Source: Amycolatopsis bullii
GTDB taxonomy: Bacteria > Actinomycetota > Actinomycetes > Mycobacteriales > Pseudonocardiaceae
NCBI RefSeq assembly: GCF_014654205.1
Contig: NZ_BNAW01000019.1
Location: 62,001-126,000 of the forward strand
Reading direction: 5' to 3'
DNA: 64,000 nucleotides
Shown here: positions 57,807 through 64,000 of the stretch, piece after piece
How the letters are laid out: each line of letters begins with the position of its first letter
How positions within the stretch are numbered: position 1 is the first letter of the stretch
Translations under genes and position numbers: made by a program
The notes under the pieces: generated by a model
Told to the model about the DNA's origin: nothing
The model's input: only the letters and a program-made list of their open reading frames with translations
The model's database searches: none

Positions 57807-57835
57807 TTGAACGCCGGAACAGCGGGCTTTACGTT
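57807..57835 (+). promoter_or_regulatory. Promoter of the sugar C-methyltransferase gene
   Basis: TTGAAC (57807-57812) and TACGTT (57830-57835) with exactly 17 bases between them. The predicted start point, about 7 bases after the -10, is the A of the ATG at 57842. No ribosome site is present, so the message is probably leaderless. Confidence 0.7.
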
Positions 57836-57841
57836 GATGAC

Positions 57842-59059
57842 ATGCCTGAATGTCGTACCTGCGGCGGCGCCCTCACCGAAGTCTACGACTTCGGTCGCCA
57901 GCCTCTGTCTGATGCCTTCCTCGAGCCCGACAAGCTCGAAGGAGAGTTCTTCTACCGGCTCACCGTCGGCATGTGCGGTGCCTGCACGATGGTCCAGCTG
58001 ATGGAGGAAGTCCCCCGGGACAAGATGTTCCACGAGGACTACCCGTATTACTCCTCCGGTTCGGAGGTGATGCGCAAGCACTTCGAGCACACCGCGCGGG
58101 CCTTCCTCGACACCGAACTGACCGGGCCGGACCCGTTCATCGTCGAGATCGGCAGCAACGACGGCGTGATGCTCAAGGCGATCGCCGACGCCGGCGTCAA
58201 GCACCTCGGCGTCGACCCCTCCGGCGCGGTCACCGAACGCGCGCGCAGCAAGGGGATCCGCACGCGCACCGCCTTCTTCGAGGAGTCGGAGGCGCTCGCC
58301 GTCGTCGCGGCCGAGGGCAACGCCGACGTCATCTTCGCGGCGAACACGATCTGCCACATCCCGTACCTCGACTCCATCTTCCGCGGCGTGGCCGCCCTGC
58401 TGAAGCCGAACGGCATCTTCGTTTTCGAGGACCCCTACCTCGGCGACATCGTGGAGCGCGCGTCGTTCGACCAGATCTACGACGAGCACTTCTACCTGTT
58501 CACCGCGCGGGCGGTGCGCAACATGGCGCGCCGGTTCGGCCTGGAGCTCGTCGACGTCGAACACTTCGGCGTGCACGGCGGCGAAGTCCGGTACACGATC
58601 GCCCGGCAGGGCGCCCGCGAGCCGAAGCCCGCCGTCGAGGAGCTGCTGGCCGAGGAGGACGCGCGCGGACTCGCGCAGCTGTCCACCCTCGAAGAGTTCG
58701 GCATGCGCGTCACGGCCATCAAGGACGACCTCGTCACCCTGCTGACCAAGCTGCGCTACGAGGGCAAGCGGGTGGTCGCCTACGGCGCCACCGCCAAGAG
58801 CGCGACCGTGGCGAACCTGTGCGGGCTCGGCCCGGACCTCGTCGAGTTCGTCTGCGACATCACGCCGCAGAAGCAGAACCGGGTCACCCCGGGCAGCCAC
58901 ATCCCGGTCCGCGGCCCGGAGGCCTTCCGCGACCCCTACCCCGACTACGCGCTGCTGTTCGCGTGGAACCACGCCGACGAGATCCTCGCCAAGGAGCAGG
59001 AGTTCCGGCGCAACGGCGGCAAGTGGATCCTCTACGTGCCGGACGTCCACACCGTCTGA
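57842..59059 (+). CDS. NDP-hexose C-methyltransferase (TylCIII/EvaC type)
   Basis: A 405-residue SAM-dependent sugar C-methyltransferase. It has the three-part layout of the TylC3-type family: an N-terminal zinc region (CRTCGG, then GMCGACTM), a middle SAM domain (FIVEIGSNDGVMLKAIADAGVKHLGVDPS at about residue 97), and a C-terminal C-methyltransferase domain (VVAYGATAKSATVANLCGLG, CDITPQKQNRVTPGSHIPV). The conserved DEHFYLFT segment is thought to take part in base catalysis. The enzyme adds a methyl branch, usually at C-3 of a dTDP-4-keto-2,6-dideoxyhexose or C-5 in related sugars. This predicts a branched sugar such as a mycarose-like or 5-methyl-rhamnose-like unit on the polyketide. Confidence 0.93.
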   Translation: MPECRTCGGALTEVYDFGRQPLSDAFLEPDKLEGEFFYRLTVGMCGACTMVQLMEEVPRDKMFHEDYPYYSSGSEVMRKHFEHTARAFLDTELTGPDPFIVEIGSNDGVMLKAIADAGVKHLGVDPSGAVTERARSKGIRTRTAFFEESEALAVVAAEGNADVIFAANTICHIPYLDSIFRGVAALLKPNGIFVFEDPYLGDIVERASFDQIYDEHFYLFTARAVRNMARRFGLELVDVEHFGVHGGEVRYTIARQGAREPKPAVEELLAEEDARGLAQLSTLEEFGMRVTAIKDDLVTLLTKLRYEGKRVVAYGATAKSATVANLCGLGPDLVEFVCDITPQKQNRVTPGSHIPVRGPEAFRDPYPDYALLFAWNHADEILAKEQEFRRNGGKWILYVPDVHTV

Positions 59060-59151
59060 AGCACGGTTCTTCCCCGCTGCGGCGGCCCGGCCCGGGACCA
59101 CCAGGGCCCGGCCGCCGCAAACCCGTCCCCAGCGCGGACCGAACGCGCACG

Positions 59152-59191
59152 CGCCGGTGGGGTGATCGCAGCAGCGATCACCCCACCGGCG
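59152..59191. terminator. Very strong bidirectional terminator
   Basis: A perfect 18-bp stem (left arm CGCCGGTGGGGTGATCGC, 59152-59169; right arm 59174-59191) with a 4-base AGCA loop, followed by TTTCCC on the + strand. It lies between the convergent C-methyltransferase and LLM genes. A weaker GC-rich hairpin sits just upstream (about 59078-59118). Confidence 0.9.
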
Positions 59192-59199
59192 TTTCCCGT

Positions 59200-60078
59200 T
59201 CAGCGGACGGCTTCGATGACCTTGCCGAAGTTCTCCATGGAGTTCTCCATGACGGTGGTGTAGGAGATCCCGTAGCGATCGCGGATCTCGTGCAGCTTCG
59301 CCGCGACGTCCGCGGGCGTGCCCACCAGCACCGTCGGTGCGCCGAGGAGCTCGTCCTCGGGGAGTTCGGGCCCGAACCGCCGGAGCCGCTCGATCGCCGA
59401 GCCGCGGTCGGTGGTCAGCAGGGTCGCCTTGGACAGCAGGTTGAGCTCGACTTCGCCGGCCCGGTCGCCGGCGCACGCGCGCACGTAGGCGACGCGCTCG
59501 TCCATCTGCGCGGCCGTGGCGATGGTCATCCGCCCGTGGGCGGGGTCGAACTTCGCGCCTGTCAGGCCGACCACCTCCGCGTGGCGCGCGGCCAGGCGCA
59601 GCACCCGGTCGCCGTGGCCGGCGAGGAGCAGGGGCGGCCGGGGCCGCTGCACCGTCTTGGGACTGCCGGGATCGTCGAAGGCCCGCTCGATCTCCGTCAC
59701 GGCCGACACGAGCCGGTCGACGCGGGTGCCCGGCGCGCCGAACGGCACGCCGGCGGCGGTGAACTCCCACTCGACGTAGCCGGCGCCGAGACCGATCTCG
59801 AGGCGTCCGTCGGTGAACTGGTCGAGCGTCGCGAGGTCCCTCGCCAGCAGCGTGTGGTTGTGGAAGGCGGCGTTGAGCACGTACGTGCCGACCCGCGGCC
59901 AGGTCGTGTTCTCCGCGGTCAGCACCACCGACGGGAACGGCGAGGTGAGGTTGAGGTGGTCGGGGGCGGCGACGACGTCGTAGCCCAGCTCCTCCGCGCG
60001 GCGGCTCTTCGCGACCCATTCCGCGCGCGAGCAGCCCTCGGAGATCAGGACGACACCGAAGCGGAACGGCCGGGTCAC
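59200..60078 (-). CDS. LLM-class flavin (F420)-dependent oxidoreductase
   Basis: A 292-residue luciferase-like TIM-barrel oxidoreductase. The opening FRFGVVLISEGCSRAEWVAKSRRAEELGYDVVAAPDHL, the central DQFTDGRLEIGLGAGYVEWEFTAAGVPF and RPRPPLLLAGHGDRVLRLAARHAEVVGL are typical of the actinobacterial F420-dependent LLM group. It starts with a GTG that overlaps the permease stop (GTGA). In this operon it is probably a late tailoring or detoxifying reductase/monooxygenase for the polyketide, but F420 versus FMN use is not decidable here. Confidence 0.88.
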   Translation of the reverse strand: MTRPFRFGVVLISEGCSRAEWVAKSRRAEELGYDVVAAPDHLNLTSPFPSVVLTAENTTWPRVGTYVLNAAFHNHTLLARDLATLDQFTDGRLEIGLGAGYVEWEFTAAGVPFGAPGTRVDRLVSAVTEIERAFDDPGSPKTVQRPRPPLLLAGHGDRVLRLAARHAEVVGLTGAKFDPAHGRMTIATAAQMDERVAYVRACAGDRAGEVELNLLSKATLLTTDRGSAIERLRRFGPELPEDELLGAPTVLVGTPADVAAKLHEIRDRYGISYTTVMENSMENFGKVIEAVR

Positions 60079-60929
60079 GCCGCCCGCCGCCGGAAACCAC
60101 GCAGGGCCATGACGATCGCGAGCACGACGCCGGCGATCGAGACGAGCAGGGCCCACAGCGGGCCGCTCTCCAGCGGCAGCCCGAGGGCCAGTGAGCGCGA
60201 GGTGTCGACGGCGAAGGTGAGCGGGTTGACCCGCGCCACCGCGCCCATCCACTCGGTCATGCTGTCGATGGGGACGTAGGCCGACGAGGCGAACATCAGC
60301 GGCAGCATGATGGTCGCCCCGGCGACCTGGGTCAGCTCGGCGTCCCGGATCCAGGTCGCCAGCGCCATGAACACCCAGCTCAGCGACCAGCCGATCAGGA
60401 CGGCCACGAGCCAGCACCCGAGCGTGCCGAGCACGCCCCCGGCCGGCCGGAAGCCGAACACGAGCACCGCGACGACGAGCATCACGCCCAGCTGGACGGC
60501 GTTGCGCACCGCGTCGGCGAGACTGCGGGCGATCACCACCGACGCCGAGGTGATGGGCAGCGACCGGAGCCGGGCCATCACGCCGTTCTTGACCTCCTCG
60601 ACCATGCCCGCGCCGGAGTTCACCGCGGTGGTGAACGCCCCGATGACCACGATCGCCGGCATCAGGAAGTCCAGGTAGCTGATCCCGCCGGTCAGCTGGC
60701 CGGTGCCGGCGACGACCTTCGCGAACACCTGGGTGAACAGGAAGAGGATCACCATCGGCTGCAGCAGGCCGAGCAACGCCGACAGCGGGTGCTGCGCCTG
60801 CTGCCGCAGCAGCCGTCCGGTCAGCAGCGCCACCTGCGTGGGGAAGCCGGCACCGTGCCAGGTGCTGACATCGACTCCCGGCGGCGCGAGTTCGCCGGTC
60901 GTCCGCTGCCCCGTCGTCACCGTCGTCAC
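60075..60929 (-). CDS. ABC-2 type export permease (DrrB-like)
   Basis: A 284-residue inner-membrane permease with six hydrophobic segments: LLGLLQPMVILFLFTQVF, LDFLMPAIVVIGAFTTAV, AVQLGVMLVVAVLVFG, LGCWLVAVLIGWSLSWVFMALA, ATIMLPLMFASSAYV and LLVSIAGVVLAIVMAL. The EVKNGVMARLRSLPITSASVVIAR loop, which contacts the ATPase, is the ABC-2/DrrB signature. It pairs with the ATPase gene 16 bases upstream. The pair probably exports the glycosylated polyketide and so gives self-protection. Confidence 0.92.
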   Translation of the reverse strand: MTTVTTGQRTTGELAPPGVDVSTWHGAGFPTQVALLTGRLLRQQAQHPLSALLGLLQPMVILFLFTQVFAKVVAGTGQLTGGISYLDFLMPAIVVIGAFTTAVNSGAGMVEEVKNGVMARLRSLPITSASVVIARSLADAVRNAVQLGVMLVVAVLVFGFRPAGGVLGTLGCWLVAVLIGWSLSWVFMALATWIRDAELTQVAGATIMLPLMFASSAYVPIDSMTEWMGAVARVNPLTFAVDTSRSLALGLPLESGPLWALLVSIAGVVLAIVMALRGFRRRAA

Positions 60930-60945
60930 GTTCTTGCTCCCGGGA

Positions 60946-61908
60946 TCAGGCCGCGTTCGGCGCGGTGTGGGTGAAGGCCAGGTACACGTCGTCCAGGCGC
61001 GGTTCGACCAGCGCGAGCCGGCGTGGGGTCACGTCCGCGTCGTCGAGCGCCCGCACCACGCGGGCCAGATCGGCCGGGCTTTCCGCGGGCACCGAAAGCT
61101 CGGTCTCGGCGTCCTCGTCGGTGTCGCCGCCGGCGATCTGCGGGGGCAGTCCGACGTCCAGCAGGGCCGTGGTCGCCGCCGGGATGTCCGCCTCCGAGGC
61201 CAGCGTGATCGTCACCGTCCGCGTGCCGACCCTGGCCTTCAGTTCGGCGGGGGTACCGGAGACGACGACTTTCCCCTGTGACAGCAGGGTGATCGAGTCG
61301 GCCAGCTGTTCGGCCTCGTCGAGCAGCTGGGTGGTCAGCAGCACCGTGGTGCCCTCGCGCACGAGGCGCTTGACGAGCTGCCACATCGTGATGCGGGCCG
61401 ACGGGTCGAGCCCGGTCGTCGGTTCGTCGAGGAAGATCAGCTCCGGCCGGCCGACGAGGCTGGCCGCGAGGTCGAGCCGGCGCCGCATGCCGCCCGAGTA
61501 CGTCTTCGCGTACCGCTTCCCGGCTTCGACCAGGCCCATCACCTCGAGCAGTTCGTCGGCCCGCGCCCGCGCGTCCCGCTTCGAGGCGCCGAGCAGGCGG
61601 GCGATGAGCACCAGGTTGTGGAAGCCGGTCAGGTTCTCGTCGACGGAGGCGAACTGGCCGGTCAGGCCGATGCGCCTGCGGACCTGCGCGCCCTCGCGGA
61701 CGATGTCGAAGCCGGCGACGGTAGCCGCGCCGCCGGTCGGCAGCAGGAGCGTGCTCAGCATGTTGACCAGCGTCGTCTTGCCCGCGCCGTTGTGGCCGAG
61801 CAGGCCGCAGACGCTGCCCTTCGGCACGGTCAGGCTCACTTCGTCGAGGGCGTGCACGGTGCCGAAGCTCTTGCTGAGCCTGTCGACCTCGATCGCGAAC
61901 TCGGTCAT
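60946..61908 (-). CDS. ABC transporter ATP-binding protein (DrrA-like)
   Basis: A 320-residue ATPase. Walker A is GHNGAGKTT (38-46), the signature is TYSGGMRRRLDLAASL, Walker B is LIFLDEPTTGLDP and the H-loop region is LLTTQLLDEAEQL. The C-terminal ~90 residues are the DrrA-type accessory domain (DVTPRRLALVEPRLDDVYLAFT). It works with the adjacent DrrB-like permease. It lies 49 bases after the glycosyltransferase gene in the same orientation, so export and glycosylation are probably coregulated. Confidence 0.94.
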   Translation of the reverse strand: MTEFAIEVDRLSKSFGTVHALDEVSLTVPKGSVCGLLGHNGAGKTTLVNMLSTLLLPTGGAATVAGFDIVREGAQVRRRIGLTGQFASVDENLTGFHNLVLIARLLGASKRDARARADELLEVMGLVEAGKRYAKTYSGGMRRRLDLAASLVGRPELIFLDEPTTGLDPSARITMWQLVKRLVREGTTVLLTTQLLDEAEQLADSITLLSQGKVVVSGTPAELKARVGTRTVTITLASEADIPAATTALLDVGLPPQIAGGDTDEDAETELSVPAESPADLARVVRALDDADVTPRRLALVEPRLDDVYLAFTHTAPNAA

Positions 61909-61957
61909 GGGGTCCGGCCTCCTCCCGGGTGCCGCACCCGGTTCTCGTCGTCGTGGG

Positions 61958-63172
61958 TCACGCGGTCGCCCCGGCCAGGCAGCCTTCCAGCACTTCGGCG
62001 GCCTTGCCGGCCCCGCCCGCGTTGCGCAGGTGCGTGCGCATGGCGCGCAGCGCGGCGCGGCACCGATCGTCGACGGCCACGGCGTCGACGGCCTCCACCA
62101 GTTCCTCGGCGTCCAAGGGCCCGGGGACGGTCCGGCCGAGGCCGAGCGCGGCGACCTGGCCCGCGATCACGTGCTGGTCGACCTGCTGCGGCACGCACAC
62201 CATCGGAACGCCGGCGTCGAGCGCCTCCATGACACTGCCCATGCCCGCGTGCGTGACGAAGACGCCGGCGTGCCGGAGGACGGCGGGGTGCGGAACCCAT
62301 TGGCGGGGCTCGACGTTCGCCGGCAGCGGCCCGAGGTCGGCCGGGGCGATCGCGGAGCCGAGCGTCATCACGACGTGCCACCGGGTGCCGGCGAACGCCT
62401 GCGCGCACCGCTTGAAGAACTCGACGCGGCCGGGGCTGTAGGAGGTGCCGAGCGAAACCAGCACCACCGGGCGGCCGTCCGGCGGCGTCCAGCCGCCGGT
62501 GTCCGGCTCGTCCTTCCCGAAGCACGGCCCGACGAACGCGAACCGCGGGTCGAACTCGGCGCCGAAGGGCTGGAACTCCCGCGGCGCGAACACGATGTTG
62601 GGGCCGTGCTCGGCCCCGAAGCCTTCGATGTCGACGTCGCCGAGCCCGAACTTCTCGAGCAGTTCCTGCTGCCGCAGGAAGAACTCGACGAGCGCCGGGT
62701 CGTCCGGCTGCAGGGTGGGCCGGCCCGCCGCGTGCTTGTCCTGCTCCCGGCTCATCGAGAACCGTTCGCTGGAGGCGATCGTCGGCACGGTCTGCACGAC
62801 CGGGCGGTCCCAGGCCTTGGCGAGGATGCGCGCGGTCTCGGACGCCGCGTGGTCGTGCACGAACAGGTCGGGGACGTCGCCGGTGAACCGGTCGAGCGCG
62901 GCCGGCAGCGACGAGAGCGCCTCGGACACGAAGCTGGTCACCATTTCGGTCATCGCGGCCCGGGTCCCGGCGCCGGAAAGCCCCTTCTCCCAGGGGAACG
63001 TGGAGTCGTAGGGCAGGACGGCCGCCCCGGTGGCGGCCACCTGGCCGGCGAACCGGTCCGCGACCGCGTAGGTGACCCGGTGCCCGCGCTCGACCAGTTC
63101 CGCCACGACCGGCAAAGTCGGCGCGATGTGGGCGTACGCCGGGAAGCTGAAGAACGCGATGTGACCGGTCAT
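61958..63172 (-). CDS. Macrolide-type GT1 glycosyltransferase
   Basis: A 404-residue GT-B fold glycosyltransferase of the MGT/OleD family. The N-terminal acceptor domain has MTGHIAFFSFPAYAHIAPTLPVVAELVERGHRVTYA. The C-terminal donor domain has VLVSLGTSYSPGRVEFFKRC and the nucleotide-sugar motif HAGMGSVMEALDAGVPMVCVPQQVDQHVIAGQVAALGLG. The family includes OleD/OleI/Mgt, which inactivate macrolides by glucosylation; biosynthetic transferases that work with a P450-like helper form a neighbouring branch. Here it leads an operon with the ABC exporter and LLM gene, so either self-resistance or product glycosylation fits. Confidence 0.92.
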   Translation of the reverse strand: MTGHIAFFSFPAYAHIAPTLPVVAELVERGHRVTYAVADRFAGQVAATGAAVLPYDSTFPWEKGLSGAGTRAAMTEMVTSFVSEALSSLPAALDRFTGDVPDLFVHDHAASETARILAKAWDRPVVQTVPTIASSERFSMSREQDKHAAGRPTLQPDDPALVEFFLRQQELLEKFGLGDVDIEGFGAEHGPNIVFAPREFQPFGAEFDPRFAFVGPCFGKDEPDTGGWTPPDGRPVVLVSLGTSYSPGRVEFFKRCAQAFAGTRWHVVMTLGSAIAPADLGPLPANVEPRQWVPHPAVLRHAGVFVTHAGMGSVMEALDAGVPMVCVPQQVDQHVIAGQVAALGLGRTVPGPLDAEELVEAVDAVAVDDRCRAALRAMRTHLRNAGGAGKAAEVLEGCLAGATA

Positions 63173-63339
63173 CGGTGGTCGGACCCTCGTTTCGGGAGAA
63201 CGGGCGTGACTGATCGCCTGGACCTGCGATCACCTGCCATGGTCGGGCATGCGCCCCCGCCCGGTGGCCGGCGGCGGGCCAGTCCTAGTCGATTCCCCAT
63301 TGTTCGCCGGCGATGGCCGCCGCGCCCCGGATGCCGACC

Positions 63340-63345
63340 TAGGGT
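63340..63345 (+). promoter_or_regulatory. -10 element of the epimerase gene
   Basis: TAGGGT (63340-63345) lies 8 bases before the GTG at 63354, and no ribosome site is present, so a leaderless message is likely. No consensus -35 was found. The interval 63173-63353 holds the divergent promoters of this gene and the glycosyltransferase operon. Confidence 0.5.
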
Positions 63346-63353
63346 CGGGCGTC

Positions 63354-63947
63354 GTGAAAGCACGCCAGCTGTCCATTTCCGGCGCCGTCGAGTTCACGCC
63401 CGTCGTGTACACCGACGACCGCGGAACGTTCGTGTCGCCGTTCGAGGAGCCGGACTTCAGTGCGGTGACCGGACGGCCCTTCGAGCTGTCGCGGACGATC
63501 CACAGCACTTCCCGGCGCGGTGTCGTGCGCGGGATCCACTTCACCGCGATGCCCCCGGCCGGCTACAAGCACGTGTTCTGCGCGCGCGGCCGCGCCCTCG
63601 ACATCGCGGTCGACCTGCGGGTCGGCTCGCCCACGTTCGGGACGTGGGACGCCGTGGAGCTGGACGGGGAGTCGTTCCGCTCGCTGTACCTCGCGGAGGG
63701 GCTCGGCCACGCGTTCGTCGCGCTGGAAGACGACACCGTGATGTCGTACCTGTGCTCGACGCGGTACGTGCCGAGCGAGGAGCTCTCGATCAGCCCGCTC
63801 GACCCGCGGATCGGGCTGCCCATCCCGGCCGGCACCGAGCCGCTCATGTCCGAACGCGACACGGCCGCGGTGACCCTCGACGAGGCCGCAGCCCGCGGGA
63901 TGCTGCCGGACTACGAGCGGTGCCGCGCGCTGTTTCCGCTGCCCTGA
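63354..63947 (+). CDS. dTDP-4-keto-6-deoxyhexose 3,5-epimerase family (RmlC-like)
   Basis: A 197-residue cupin sugar epimerase. It opens MKARQLSISGAVEFTPVVYTDDRGTFVSPFEEPDF, with the conserved DxRG, then the active-site His in GVVRGIHFTAMPPAGYKHVFCARG and the partner Tyr/Asp region VDLRVGSPTFGTWDAVELDGESFRSLYLAEGLGHAFVALED. Like EvaD/TylK-type cluster enzymes it may epimerise at C-5 or at C-3 and C-5 of a dTDP-4-keto sugar, producing an L-sugar. With the C-methyltransferase it predicts a C-methylated L-deoxysugar. The GTG is chosen to fit the upstream -10 and family length. Confidence 0.9.
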   Translation: MKARQLSISGAVEFTPVVYTDDRGTFVSPFEEPDFSAVTGRPFELSRTIHSTSRRGVVRGIHFTAMPPAGYKHVFCARGRALDIAVDLRVGSPTFGTWDAVELDGESFRSLYLAEGLGHAFVALEDDTVMSYLCSTRYVPSEELSISPLDPRIGLPIPAGTEPLMSERDTAAVTLDEAAARGMLPDYERCRALFPLP

Positions 63948-63988
63948 AAACGTTGACCGCATCGAAGCCGGTGCGACGAGGAGCTCAG

Positions 63989-64000
63989 ATGACCGACGCC
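63989..64000 (+). CDS. Start of a further gene, cut by the window edge
   Basis: An ATG reading MTDA, with a GAGGAG ribosome site 7 bases upstream, 41 bases after the epimerase stop. Too little is visible for identification. It is likely the next sugar or PKS-cluster gene in the same operon. Confidence 0.55.

Overview
The window is high-GC actinobacterial DNA, with GC-rich wobble positions, frequent GTG starts and 4-base ATGA/GTGA stop-start overlaps. PAC2, WS/DGAT, MCE and F420/LLM-type genes, a PQQ operon and a modular type I PKS together point to a Pseudonocardiaceae-like organism such as Amycolatopsis. The genus is inferred from gene content only; there is no rRNA or other phylogenetic marker here. 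About 58 protein genes are supported. No tRNA, rRNA, CRISPR array, insertion sequence or phage gene was seen.

Region 1 (1-6.3 kb) is catabolic. It has a 5'-truncated tartrate/D-malate dehydrogenase, a DUF4262 gene, a 14-unit 21-bp tandem repeat, a FadR-type GntR regulator with two maleate isomerase/Asp-Glu racemase-like proteins, and a divergent D-2-hydroxyacid dehydrogenase plus amidase. Matching 12-bp palindromes (ATTGTYGACAAT) lie in front of the racemase genes and over the promoter of the divergent pair. Region 2 (6.4-12.9 kb) has an MFS exporter, an ArsR-type regulator, a complete pqqA-C-D-E-B operon including a 28-codon pqqA, and a WS/DGAT acyltransferase. Region 3 (13.1-19.9 kb) is one compact operon: TPP enzyme, hydantoinase/oxoprolinase A and B subunits, SDR and GntR. 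Its promoter holds a perfect 25-bp palindrome.

Region 4 (19.9-38.2 kb) is mixed: an atypical GH27 glycosidase, a CaiB-type CoA transferase, a class III aminotransferase with a strong terminator, small regulators and enzymes, a bacterial PH-domain gene pair, PAC2 plus a methyltransferase, a MarR/thioesterase divergon, a lone MCE protein with a flavin monooxygenase and TetR, YggT, and a secreted PL9-like pectate lyase whose leader carries a CebR/LacI-like box.

Region 5 (38.6-64 kb) looks like part of a glycosylated macrolide/polyketide cluster. It contains a type II thioesterase, a PH-protein/histidine kinase/response regulator operon, a sugar reductase, and a 4,048-residue PKS (KSQ-AT-ACP, KS-AT-KR-ACP, KS-AT-KR-ACP). 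The PKS is predicted to start from propionyl and to hand a 3,5-dihydroxy-4-methylheptanoyl chain to another subunit. Downstream are a sugar C-methyltransferase, an LLM flavin oxidoreductase, a DrrAB-like exporter, a macrolide-type glycosyltransferase and a sugar 3,5-epimerase. The remaining PKS subunits and most sugar genes are not in view, so the cluster continues outside the window, most likely beyond 64 kb.
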